Made by a program: the position numbers and the translations under genes
In this document: one piece after another, positions 52,362 to 59,657 of the stretch
Numbering within the stretch: position 1 is the first letter of the stretch
Layout of the letters: the number at the start of each line of letters is the position of its first letter
From: a beta proteobacterium AAP99
GTDB lineage: Bacteria > Pseudomonadota > Gammaproteobacteria > Burkholderiales > Burkholderiaceae_C
DNA: 64,000 bases
Assembly: GCA_001295775.1 (NCBI GenBank)
Contig: LJIA01000010.1
Location: 1-64,000, forward strand
Direction: 5' to 3'
The notes under the pieces: generated by a model
What the model saw: the letters and a program-made list of their open reading frames with translations, nothing else
Told to the model about the DNA's origin: nothing
Databases searched by the model: none

Positions 52362-52655
52362 ATGAGGAAGATACGGGATTATCTTCCACGCGGCTTGGAG
52401 CCAATACTCGCGTTCCTATCGCTCTTGCGGTTTGCGGTTGGGTTTGGCTTCGCCATTTCACCGCTTTGGGGCTGGCACCCAGCATTTGGGTGGATCTGTT
52501 GGTTCGCGCTCGCAGCGACCGTCTGGGACGCACGGGCCCCCCTCATAAAGTGCATGCAAGAGGGCGCCACCCGTGGTGACCGGGTCTTTGGATTCTGTGT
52601 GTTTGGGGCGCTGTTAGTGAGCTTCGCAGTCAATCTCGGTCTCTCTCTGAGCTAG
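52362..52655 (+). CDS. Small membrane protein in repeat-flanked region
   Basis: 97 aa. About three hydrophobic stretches: ILAFLSLLRFAVGFGFAI, GWICWFALAATVW and FGFCVFGALLVSFAVNLGLS. A positively charged N-terminus MRKIRDYLPRG suggests the N-terminus is inside. No family recognised. It lies between copies 1 and 2 of the GTGTCTGACCCCAT palindrome. It could be a genuine cassette-type gene, but lack of recognisable homology keeps confidence moderate. Confidence 0.5.
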   Translation: MRKIRDYLPRGLEPILAFLSLLRFAVGFGFAISPLWGWHPAFGWICWFALAATVWDARAPLIKCMQEGATRGDRVFGFCVFGALLVSFAVNLGLSLS

Positions 52656-52710
52656 TCGCATCTCTTCGGAATACCACCAACCGGGCTATCGCAAACTGTT
52701 AGAAATGGTG

Positions 52711-52775
52711 AGAAATGGGGTTAGACACGATTGATCTGCAATGAACTTAATAGTGTCTGACCCCATTTTTCCGCG
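52711..52775. repeat. GTGTCTGACCCCAT palindrome, copy 2 (complete)
   Basis: agaaatggggttagacacga ... tgatctgcaatgaac ... ttaatagtgtctgacccca ttttt. The arms AAATGGGGTTAGACAC and GTGTCTGACCCCATTT pair with one mismatch around an AATGAAC-containing loop. Confidence 0.9.
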
Positions 52776-52829
52776 ACAGCAAAGCTCAATCTAACAATAA
52801 CTCATGTAAACGGGTCGGGAGGTAAATTC

Positions 52830-53183
52830 ATGCTCACCGAAGAACAGTATGCAGCGTTCAAGGCCTCCCAGCGCCGCTTTATTTGGGTGATGACCTTTTC
52901 TTTGACTTTCTTCTCCCTGCTTGTGCTTGTAGGTCAGGCTTACAACTTGGAGTCCATTGGGTTGGGCTTAGCGGTGTTTTCGCTGATTTTGATTGCACTT
53001 ATAATCTGGAGCATGCACGGGTATCGCTGTCCTGCTTGCGGGGAGACCCCGCGGGCTAGGATGTGGGGGCTGGGCGCAAGTGAAATGCAATACTCGTCAA
53101 TGGTTGCATTAAAGCCTAAGGAATGTAGTTCGTGCGGGATCTCCTTTGCTAAGCCAGCTCATATGGAGACTCCAAAGAAATGA
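52830..53183 (+). CDS. Membrane protein with zinc-ribbon tail
   Basis: 117 aa from the ATG at 52830, with GGGAGGT upstream. Two membrane helices (FIWVMTFSLTFFSLLVLVG, LGLAVFSLILIALIIWSM) are followed by a cytoplasmic zinc-ribbon-like tail: YRCPACGETPRARM, then KPKECSSCGISFAKP, giving two CxxC pairs about 43 residues apart. AT-richer than the chromosome around it. It lies between copies 2 and 3 of the palindrome. I do not recognise a named family; a membrane-bound sensor or an immunity protein are both possible. Confidence 0.65.
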   Translation: MLTEEQYAAFKASQRRFIWVMTFSLTFFSLLVLVGQAYNLESIGLGLAVFSLILIALIIWSMHGYRCPACGETPRARMWGLGASEMQYSSMVALKPKECSSCGISFAKPAHMETPKK

Positions 53184-53190
53184 TCTTCCT

Positions 53191-53250
53191 AGAAATGGGG
53201 TCAGACACGATTAACCTACAATGAACTTAATCGTGTCTGACCCCATCTTT
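53191..53250. repeat. GTGTCTGACCCCAT palindrome, copy 3 (complete)
   Basis: agaaatggggtcagacacga, ttaacctacaatgaac, ttaatcgtgtctgaccccat. Perfect pairing of AATCGTGTCTGACCCCAT with ATGGGGTCAGACACGATT. It begins 8 bases after the stop of the preceding gene. Confidence 0.92.
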
Positions 53251-53340
53251 CCCGATTAATCTGCAACATGTAGAGGCAGTAACGCAGCGCAGGGCCGCCT
53301 AGTTCGCACAAGGTCGACCTCAGAAAGAACTGGCGTCAGA

Positions 53341-53375
53341 GGATGAACTTAATCGTGTCTGCCCCCATTTTCGTG
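53341..53375. repeat. GTGTCTGACCCCAT repeat, copy 4 (right arm only)
   Basis: ggatgaacttaatcgtgtct gcccccatttt. It matches the right arm and loop of copies 2 and 3, including ATGAACTTAAT; the left arm is missing. The 90 bases between copies 3 and 4 hold no gene. Confidence 0.8.
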
Positions 53376-53481
53376 TGAAATTAACCGTGCTCTCCCTTGT
53401 TGAACTCGATTGCCTCCAGTGCCGCATAGGAAGATTTGGGGTAATTTGCGATCAAACTGCCAGTCAGCTAAGGAAGCGTCA

Positions 53482-53730
53482 ATGAGTTTGCTCAATAAAA
53501 GCAAAGAGCTTGCCATTATATGGGCCGGTTACTTTGTTTTCTTTTTTATTGTTGTAGCCGTTTCTGTTTATGGTCTCGGTCCACTAATCGTTTGGATAAG
53601 GACCGGCAGCTTCGGGCTAATCTATTCTATAGGTGGTCTGCTACAGTTTTTGCCTAGCATCATGTTGTCCTCTCTAGCTTTAGCAGTCGTGATGCTGGCT
53701 TGGGAGTACCTCAAAAGCAAACAGAAGTGA
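53482..53730 (+). CDS. Small membrane protein, AT-rich
   Basis: 82 aa from the ATG at 53482 with AAGGAAG upstream. Two hydrophobic helices: AIIWAGYFVFFFIVVAVSVY and FLPSIMLSSLALAVVMLAW, short charged ends (SLLNKSKE, EYLKSKQK). Codon use and composition are the most AT-rich of any gene outside the restriction-modification module. It follows copy 4 of the repeat. Function unknown; the two-helix design with lysine-rich tails is common among small stress or immunity proteins, but that is not evidence of function. Confidence 0.55.
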   Translation: MSLLNKSKELAIIWAGYFVFFFIVVAVSVYGLGPLIVWIRTGSFGLIYSIGGLLQFLPSIMLSSLALAVVMLAWEYLKSKQK

Positions 53731-53993
53731 ACCTAGCGACGTGCAGGGGGCAGGCGCTGCGGGAGGCGGCGGTCGGTACGCGGCGCGCCTCTAGCCACCT
53801 GTTCCGCGGCTCCAGCCTGGATCTGGAGCCCGTTGTGTCGAAGACACGCTTTGAGCCCGAGGACCGGCGAGCCCCCTGAACGTCGATGCACGCGGCTGAC
53901 TGAGATCAACGGCATTGCTAACTTCGCCGCGCGCGACCCGCTCAGGGGCCTCCAGTTCAACGACCCCGGGGCGCGCGTCAACACGGAGTGGAA

Positions 53994-55718
53994 ATGTCGA
54001 AGTCGAATATGCATGCTGGCCGCACATTGGCCATTGCTGCGGTGTGTGCGCTTGTGCTGGCGAGTTGTGGCGGAGGCGGTGCAGGTAGCCCCGCTGCACC
54101 TGGACCTGGCCCCGCCCCCGCCCCAGGGCCCGGACCTGCACCTGCACCCGCACCGGCACCGGGACCCGCACCTGCACCAGCGCCTCCACCCGCAAGCGAA
54201 GCGCCGCTGTTTCTGGGTGTCGACCGGAACACAGCCGCAACGCCCGGCGGTTCAACGAGCGGGTTTGCCCGTTTGGTCATGTTCCGCGCAGATGGCACGA
54301 CCGCCCGCACGGCGCACAGCTTCGGATTGGGCGCGACCAGTTCGGGTTTCTGGTGGCACATCCTTACCGCGCGCAGGACCAACACACCGGGGCTGTATTC
54401 GGACCATCGGGTGCGCTCGCTATGGCTGGTCGATGGTGGCGCCGTGCGCTACCTGGACCTCGACCAACCCGCTCTAGGCTCGCGACGGGTCAGCACGCTG
54501 CGCTTGGACACACCGCAAACGGCGTTTTGCGACTTGAGGGTCATGGGATCGCGTGACATCACGGATCCACTGACAAGCAGAGCGCTCGTGTCGCAGGCTG
54601 GGCAAGACGCGCGTTGCGGCACACCGGATGACGCATCCTTCTTGCTGAGGGCGAGCCAAACGGAAGCCAGTGCGCCGCTGCCAGCTCCTGCGCTCGCTTA
54701 TCGTGGCGCCATGCAGCCGCTGGAGAAGCTCGACGACAGAGCGAGCAGGCAGGACTGGCTTGTATGGCTCGCCGATGGACGGATTGTGTTGCTCAATGAG
54801 GATCTGGACACACGTAGCCCGATTGCGGTGCTTGGCAGCGTGCCGCCCAGTCCTAGTGCGTCGCTCAGCGTTGTTCAGGCGTCTTACCCGAGTGCCCGAT
54901 TTGTACTCAAGATCGAAGGCGCACCGCCCGGTTTGCAGTTGATGCATGGCGATCTGGTGGCGAGGAGCGCGCGCTTGTATGGCGTAGGCGCGGGATCGCT
55001 GACCAGCGGGCTCTCGGACATCTCACCAGACGCGGCAGGCAGCTATGTGATCACAGAGGGGGCGCTGGGCTACTGGTCGGCAAGCGCAACCATGCCAACG
55101 CCCCTCGCCGGCCTTGCGGGCGACGTCGCTGCCCGGGTTCTGGTACCGATCAACAACGGAGTGACTGCGATCGGGCGCAGCAGGATCTCTGGCAACGAAA
55201 CAGCACTGTTGATCACGCAGTCGGCGGTAACGCCGATCACCGCCGGGTCCGCCCAGTTCTGGTATGCCTACCCTGAGGGCAATCTGATCACAATCCTCGG
55301 GGAGCGCGACGGCCAAGTGATTCTGTGGGTCTATGACCGCAATGGCTCACAGATCAGACAGGTTGCCGTTGGGGATTTGATGGACTTGGTAGGCAGAGAC
55401 GGCACCTTGGACTTCCGTACCTATGGCTCACCCAGTTCGATGCTCTTTCTGGGAAGCCAATCGAGTCAAGCGACGGACCTGATTTCGTTGAATCTGTCCT
55501 CAGGGTCTGAGGTGCGTCTGGGTTCATGGCCTGGCGCCATCGGCTTTCCCGATGTCCGCGTTGTCAGCGCAACGCGCACCGGTCGTGTGCAGACCCTTCG
55601 CGTGGTCCGGCGGACGACAGACGCTCAGGGCGTCGTTCGTCACGTGGAGGATACGGTGCTCGTGGATCTCGAAACTCCCGGCAGTCTGCGCCGGCTGACC
55701 AACAACATCAGCCCCTGA
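53994..55718 (+). CDS. Large lipoprotein with Pro/Ala linker, function unknown
   Basis: 574 aa from the ATG at 53994 with ACGGAG upstream. Lipoprotein signal GRTLAIAAVCALVLASC with lipobox LASC, followed by GGGG and a Pro/Ala/Gly linker of about 40 residues built from PAPAPG-type repeats that would hold the domain away from the membrane. The mature part, about 500 residues, repeats patterns such as DWLVWLADGRIVLLNEDL, WYAYPEGNLITILGERDG and VILWVYDRNGSQIRQVAVGD. These look like beta-propeller blades, but no family signature is recognised. It ends EDTVLVDLETPGSLRRLTNN. Confidence 0.75.
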   Translation: MSKSNMHAGRTLAIAAVCALVLASCGGGGAGSPAAPGPGPAPAPGPGPAPAPAPAPGPAPAPAPPPASEAPLFLGVDRNTAATPGGSTSGFARLVMFRADGTTARTAHSFGLGATSSGFWWHILTARRTNTPGLYSDHRVRSLWLVDGGAVRYLDLDQPALGSRRVSTLRLDTPQTAFCDLRVMGSRDITDPLTSRALVSQAGQDARCGTPDDASFLLRASQTEASAPLPAPALAYRGAMQPLEKLDDRASRQDWLVWLADGRIVLLNEDLDTRSPIAVLGSVPPSPSASLSVVQASYPSARFVLKIEGAPPGLQLMHGDLVARSARLYGVGAGSLTSGLSDISPDAAGSYVITEGALGYWSASATMPTPLAGLAGDVAARVLVPINNGVTAIGRSRISGNETALLITQSAVTPITAGSAQFWYAYPEGNLITILGERDGQVILWVYDRNGSQIRQVAVGDLMDLVGRDGTLDFRTYGSPSSMLFLGSQSSQATDLISLNLSSGSEVRLGSWPGAIGFPDVRVVSATRTGRVQTLRVVRRTTDAQGVVRHVEDTVLVDLETPGSLRRLTNNISP

Positions 55719-55780
55719 CACTGCGCGCACCGGACAAGCTGCGGCTGGTCGATCGGCGCAGCGTCAAGCCGGCAATGGAC

Positions 55781-55808
55781 AAACAGGCTCGCTGCGGCGG
55801 GCCTGTTT
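55781..55808. terminator. Two-way terminator between convergent genes
   Basis: Stem aaacaggc / gcctgttt with a 12-base loop. The A-rich and T-rich ends make it usable in both directions, between the lipoprotein gene (stop 55718) and the exported protein gene on the minus strand (stop 55967). Confidence 0.65.
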
Positions 55809-55966
55809 GCGTAGGGGCCACATTGCCGCTGCGTTGCCCGCGGGTAAGGAGTATTTCGACCCAGCGCCCGAGGTTTTTGTGGCGATAGTTGTTCGTGGAG
55901 TGTGATTCCCCAGACCCACAGTCCGGTCACCAGCGCTGCGGGAGCGCTTGCGCGAGGGGCTGGTCC

Positions 55967-56593
55967 CTATCGCATGACAAGCCGCTTGAATCGCATGGTC
56001 TTTGAGCCCCAACTCAGCTCCAGAATCTCACCTTGAAGCCGGCCGGTCAGCGTGCGATCCTGGCCGCTGTCCAGGGTGATGGTCAGTACGCCGTCGTCTG
56101 CGCGCTGCATCGTGCCTCTGCGCTGCTTCATCTGAACAAGCAGGACACCCTGCCCGCGCTGCGCAAACACCATCGTTGCGGGCGCGCCGCTGCCGTGCTG
56201 AAAGCGCCACAGGCCGATCAAGCTGCGCTCCGCGCTGACCGGGCCGGCGCGGAACGAAGTCTGGTCCGGGGCCTGGGCCTGCCGCATGGTGATGGTCTTT
56301 CCGTCGGCCGCCAGGATGATCTGCATTTCCGGGCCGTCGGTCTTGATGGTCCAGTGGCTGTCTTGCTCGGACCACGCGAAATCCACAACTGCGCCAAAGT
56401 CCTCCACCACGGTGCCGTCTGCAAGCACGGTGTAGACCATGCCCAAGCCGCCTCGCGTGCGTTCGGTCGATACCCACATGCCTTGCGCCGGATCGCCTCG
56501 CGTCTGCGCGAAGGAGGGCGCGGCGTGCAAGCCCATGAGCATGAGAACGAACGCAAATAGGCAGCGTAGTGTGTTGAGTTGTGTGGTGAACAT
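55967..56593 (-). CDS. Exported protein of unknown function
   Basis: 208 aa from the ATG at 56593. Signal peptide (LRCLFAFVLMLMGLHAAPSF, cleavage near FAQT). The mature part is beta-rich: QGMWVSTERTRGGLGMVYTV, LADGTVVEDFGAVVDFAWSE, HWTIKTDGPEMQIILAADGK, and GLWRFQHGSGAPATMVFAQR. The GLWRFQ/QGMWVS pair with alternating hydrophobic strands recalls lipocalin-like or DUF-type periplasmic domains, but no named family is recognised. Ends LELSWGSKTMRFKRLVM. Confidence 0.7.
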   Translation of the reverse strand: MFTTQLNTLRCLFAFVLMLMGLHAAPSFAQTRGDPAQGMWVSTERTRGGLGMVYTVLADGTVVEDFGAVVDFAWSEQDSHWTIKTDGPEMQIILAADGKTITMRQAQAPDQTSFRAGPVSAERSLIGLWRFQHGSGAPATMVFAQRGQGVLLVQMKQRRGTMQRADDGVLTITLDSGQDRTLTGRLQGEILELSWGSKTMRFKRLVMR

Positions 56594-56936
56594 GTCGAGC
56601 GTCCTGGATTGAGTTGAGTCGTGGCCTGCTGGGCGTGTTCTTGCACGGCCGCAGCACGCAGCCTGCGCCGGCTGGAGCCATCCGACACACAGTTTTCGCC
56701 TGCAGTCGCACCATCCGATACCCCAGGTGGTGGCTGCGAAGCCCAACCCATCTGTACGTGCTGCTTGTTGTGCATCTGCAGATGGCCGTGCTGCGCGCTG
56801 CCGGCCGGGCGGCTGTGCGCTCGGTGTGCCGCCTGCCCCGGCCGCATGTGCTCATGCGCTGTGCGAGCCAAGATCGTGTCGCTACGTGCCCGCAAGAGGC
56901 TGACGCTTGCGCGAAGCCCGGCGTTACGCTTGCGCC
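56594..56936. other. Intergenic region upstream of lrgA-like gene
   Basis: About 343 bases between the divergent exported-protein gene and the lrgA-type gene. Reading frames here are shadow-like (Cys/Arg-rich) and none has a credible ribosome site. I see no repeat, hairpin or clear promoter; both promoters should lie here. Confidence 0.4.
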
Positions 56937-57317
56937 ATGCTCCAAGCCCTCACTGCCCTCCTGCTGTTCCAGCTCATCGGCGAAGCGCTGGCCTTCACGC
57001 TCAGGCTGCCGGTGCCTGGCCCGGTGATCGGGCTGGCGCTGCTGTTTGGCTGGCTGGTGTGGCGGCCCGCGGCGGTCGGCACCATCAAGCCGACGGCGCT
57101 GGAGGTGCTGCGCCACCTGTCTTTGCTGTTTGTGCCGGCGGGGGTGGGGGTGATGCTGCATGGCGAGCGCCTGGCAACCGAAGGCTGGAAGCTGCTGGTG
57201 GCGGTGGTGGGCTCGGCGGTGATCACGATTGCGGTGACGGGCCTGGTGGGGCGCTGGGCGATTGCGCGTTTTGCACGGGATGACGCCGCCGCGGCAGAGG
57301 CGGAGCCCAGGCCATGA
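56937..57317 (+). CDS. CidA/LrgA-family membrane protein
   Basis: 126 aa from the ATG at 56937. Four membrane segments: LTALLLFQLIGEALAFTL, VIGLALLFGWLVW, HLSLLFVPAGVGVML and LLVAVVGSAVITIAVTGLVG. The family signature LPVPGPVIGLALL and the loop LFVPAGVGVMLHGERL are present. Once described as holin-like, LrgA/CidA with LrgB/CidB now has members shown to take up or export metabolites such as pyruvate or glycolate. The stop overlaps the next gene's ATG, so the two are co-translated. Confidence 0.92.
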   Translation: MLQALTALLLFQLIGEALAFTLRLPVPGPVIGLALLFGWLVWRPAAVGTIKPTALEVLRHLSLLFVPAGVGVMLHGERLATEGWKLLVAVVGSAVITIAVTGLVGRWAIARFARDDAAAAEAEPRP

Positions 57318-58033
57318 AGCCGCAAATCGCTGAACTCTGGGTCTACCTGGCGGCCACGCCGCTGCTGGGGCTCACGGCCACGCTCATTGCGTACCAGATC
57401 GGCTACGCGCTGCATCAGCGCGCCGGCATGAACCCGGTGGTGAATCCGGTGGTGATTGCGGTGTTGCTGCTGATTGCGCTGCTGCTGGCCACGGGCACGA
57501 GCTACGCCACCTATTTTTCCGGCGCGCAGTTCGTGCACTTTCTGCTGGGGCCGGCCACGGTGGCACTGGCCGTGCCGCTGTATGAGCAGCGCGCGGTGGT
57601 CAAGCGCCTGGCGCTGCCGCTGTCCATCATGCTGGTGGTGGCGGTGGTGACGGCGATCGTGAGTGCTGTGGGCCTGGCCTGGCTGCTGGGCGTGTCGCGT
57701 GAATCCCTGCTGTCGCTCGCGCCCAAGAGCGTGACCACGCCGGTGGCCATGGGCATCAGCGAGCGGATTGGCGGCATCCCCACGCTCACCGCCGTGCTGG
57801 TGATCCTCACCGGCATGACGGGTGCAATGCTGGCCCGCCCGGTGCTGCTGGCGCTGGGCGTGACCGACGAACGGGTGCGCGGCTTCACGGTGGGCGCAGC
57901 GGCGCACGGCATCGGGACGGCACGCGCCTTTCAGGTGAGCGAGACCATGGGCGCATTTGCCGGGCTGGCGATGGGCTTGTCTGCGCTGCTCACGGCGTTT
58001 CTGGCGCCGCTGTTGCTCAAGATTCCGCACTGA
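57314..58033 (+). CDS. LrgB/CidB-family membrane protein
   Basis: 239 aa, overlapping the preceding gene by 4 bases (ATGA). Multi-span: PLLGLTATLIAYQIGYAL, VVIAVLLLIALLLATGTSY, IMLVVAVVTAIVSAVGLAWL and VLVILTGMTGAMLARPVLLA. Family motifs: FLLGPATVALAVPLYEQR, PKSVTTPVAMGISERIGG and RGFTVGAAAHGIGTARAF. It forms a two-gene operon with the LrgA-like gene. Plants use a fused LrgAB (PLGG1) as a glycolate/glycerate transporter; the glycolate oxidase operon nearby makes that idea attractive here, but it is only inference. Confidence 0.93.
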   Translation: MKPQIAELWVYLAATPLLGLTATLIAYQIGYALHQRAGMNPVVNPVVIAVLLLIALLLATGTSYATYFSGAQFVHFLLGPATVALAVPLYEQRAVVKRLALPLSIMLVVAVVTAIVSAVGLAWLLGVSRESLLSLAPKSVTTPVAMGISERIGGIPTLTAVLVILTGMTGAMLARPVLLALGVTDERVRGFTVGAAAHGIGTARAFQVSETMGAFAGLAMGLSALLTAFLAPLLLKIPH

Positions 58034-58150
58034 ACTGCGCTGGCCTCGCCTGAATCGTTTCATTTGTGCTGCTGCAGCGCTCCTGACACACTGCTGTCAG
58101 CAGACGTCGCCCAGAATGGCTCCACCCCCAAACGCAAGAGGAGCGAGGCG

Positions 58151-58543
58151 ATGAAGGACTATGCAGAGGTGTATGGCGCGCACGGCGCCGTGAGCTGGAC
58201 CGAACTGATGACCAGCGACCCCGCCGGCGCCAGCGGCTTTTACAGCCAGCTGTTCGGCTGGACGGTCAAGACCGAGGCCATGCCCATGGGCGACTACCAC
58301 GTGTTCTCCGTGGGCGAGACGAGCATCGGCGGCATCATGGCCCACCCGCCCGGCGTGCAGGCGCCCACCTGCTGGACGCCCTATGTGACGGTGAAGGACG
58401 TGGACGCTTCTTGCAAGCAGGTTGAGGCGCTGGGCGGGAAGATCTGCGCGGGACCGATGGACATTCCGAATGTCGGGCGCATGGCCGTCATCACCGACCC
58501 GCAGGGCGCGGCGCTGAACATCATCACGTATTCGGGCATGTGA
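58151..58543 (+). CDS. VOC (glyoxalase/bleomycin-resistance fold) protein 1
   Basis: 130 aa from the ATG at 58151. The VOC pattern is HGAVSWTELMTSDPAGASGF followed by YSQLFGWTVKTEAMPMGDYH, SIGGIMAHPPG, PYVTVKDVDASCKQVEALGG and the closing strand RMAVITDPQGAALNIITY. This is the CFP-30B-like branch. Metal and substrate are unknown. First of three VOC genes in a row on the same strand, 27 bases before the second. Confidence 0.85.
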   Translation: MKDYAEVYGAHGAVSWTELMTSDPAGASGFYSQLFGWTVKTEAMPMGDYHVFSVGETSIGGIMAHPPGVQAPTCWTPYVTVKDVDASCKQVEALGGKICAGPMDIPNVGRMAVITDPQGAALNIITYSGM

Positions 58544-58570
58544 ACCGCAGGCCACACGGAGATCTGAACC

Positions 58571-58942
58571 ATGAGCATGAGCGCCATCAGCTGGTTCGAG
58601 CTGCCCGCGCACGAACTGAACCGCGCGGTGAAGTTCTACGAAACCATCCTCGCGGTCTCACTGCGCCGCGAGATCATCGGCGACGAGATGGGCATCTTCC
58701 CCTCGGGCGAGATGGGCGTGAGCGGCTGCGTGGTCAAGAGCGAGGGCTATGAGCCCAGCGCCAAGGGTGCGGTGGTGTATCTGCAGGCCGAACCCACGCT
58801 GGGCACCGTGCTTTCGCGCGTCGGCCCGGCAGGCGGGCAGATCGTCGTGCCAGCCACGGAGCTGCCGCAGGGCATGGGCTTCTACGCGCACATCCTCGAC
58901 ACCGAGGGCAACCGCGTCGGCCTGCATTCGATGAAGGCTTGA
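58571..58942 (+). CDS. VOC-family protein 2
   Basis: 123 aa. Sequence blocks: SAISWFELPAHELNRAVKFY, ETILAVSLRREIIGDEMGIF, AVVYLQAEPTLGTVLSRVGP and GFYAHILDTEGNRVGLHSM. These are the paired beta-alpha-beta-beta-beta modules of the VOC fold. Closest in style to small VOC proteins of the same type as gene 1. Its stop lies 2 bases before the ATG of gene 3. Confidence 0.85.
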   Translation: MSMSAISWFELPAHELNRAVKFYETILAVSLRREIIGDEMGIFPSGEMGVSGCVVKSEGYEPSAKGAVVYLQAEPTLGTVLSRVGPAGGQIVVPATELPQGMGFYAHILDTEGNRVGLHSMKA

Positions 58943-58944
58943 GC

Positions 58945-59316
58945 ATGGCGGCCATCCACAGCAAGGGCCTGGCCACCTGCATCTACCGCGTGCCGGAGAT
59001 TGAATCTGCCAAGCGCTGGTACGGCGAGGCATTTGGCGTGGCGCCGTACTTTGACCAGCCGTTCTATGTCGGCTTCAACATCGCCGGCTACGAGCTGGGT
59101 CTGCAGCCCGAGGGCACGGCACCGGTGCCCGTACACAACGTGATGACCTACTGGCGGGTGAACGACCGGGCCGCCACCATGGATGCGCTGGTGGCCCGGG
59201 GCGCCAGCCTGTTGGATGCGCCGCAGGACGTGGGCGAGGGCATCGTCGTCGGCGCCGTGCGCGACCCCTGGGGCAACGCCATCGGGCTGATCTTCAACCC
59301 GCACTTCGCGGCGTAG
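58945..59316 (+). CDS. VOC-family protein 3
   Basis: 123 aa from the ATG at 58945. Blocks: KGLATCIYRVPEIESAKRWY, YFDQPFYVGFNIAGYELGLQ, NVMTYWRVNDRAATMDALVA and VVGAVRDPWGNAIGLIFNPH. The last contains the usual metal-ligand Glu/His-type end of the fold, although here the position reads GLIFN. Three VOC proteins in an uninterrupted run may each form or mix into dimers. A REP element begins 11 bases after the stop. Confidence 0.85.
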   Translation: MAAIHSKGLATCIYRVPEIESAKRWYGEAFGVAPYFDQPFYVGFNIAGYELGLQPEGTAPVPVHNVMTYWRVNDRAATMDALVARGASLLDAPQDVGEGIVVGAVRDPWGNAIGLIFNPHFAA

Positions 59317-59326
59317 ACGCAGTATC

Positions 59327-59376
59327 CATGCGCCTTTCCAAGGCAAATCGGCTGGAAAGCCGCATGGGACAAGCGG
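59327..59376. repeat. REP-like palindrome (reverse), overlapping a gene start
   Basis: catgcgcctttccaaggc, aaatcggctggaaagccgc, atgggacaagcgg. It lies over the first 16 codons of the longest reading of the TfoX-type gene, encoding MRLSKANRLESRMGQAE there. Confidence 0.85.
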
Positions 59377-59657
59377 AAAGCCTTTCCGGATCCGAGCTGG
59401 CCACGCTATCCGGCATTGGCCCGGTGACCGCCGCCTGGCTGCGGCAAGCCGGCGTTGCGGACGCTGTCGCGCTGCGCAGGGCCGGCAGCGTGAACGCATA
59501 TCTGCGGTGTCTGCAGGCGGGCCATCCGGAGAACCTGAACCTGCTCTGGGCGCTGGAAGGCGCGCTCACTGGCAAAGACTGGCGTGAGGTGGCACGCATC
59601 GAGCGCGAGCGCCTTCTGTTTGCGCTGGATGACCTGAAGCGGCACGGCACTGCATGA
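59328..59657 (+). CDS. TfoX/Sxy C-terminal-domain protein
   Basis: 109 aa from the ATG at 59328, or 97 aa from the ATG at 59364 (MGQAESLSGSELATLSGIG), which is more likely because the first 12 codons belong to a REP element. The domain reads LATLSGIGPVTAAWLRQAGV, ADAVALRRAGSVNAYLRCLQ and LNLLWALEGALTGKDWREVA, the pattern of the TfoX C-terminal domain. TfoX/Sxy activates competence genes with CRP in gammaproteobacteria; here the N-terminal TfoX domain is missing, so the role is uncertain. It overlaps the next gene by 4 bases. Confidence 0.8.
   Translation: MRLSKANRLESRMGQAESLSGSELATLSGIGPVTAAWLRQAGVADAVALRRAGSVNAYLRCLQAGHPENLNLLWALEGALTGKDWREVARIERERLLFALDDLKRHGTA

Noticed and set aside
52700-52800. 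GTTAGA and TCTAAC ends around the palindrome, suggesting an integron attC site
   Set aside because: They are in the reverse order for attC (core first, inverse core last), the core does not match GTTRRRY, and no integrase is present.
53731-53993. Possible small gene between the membrane protein and the large lipoprotein
   Set aside because: Frames on both strands lack ribosome sites and run into the lipoprotein gene in another frame.
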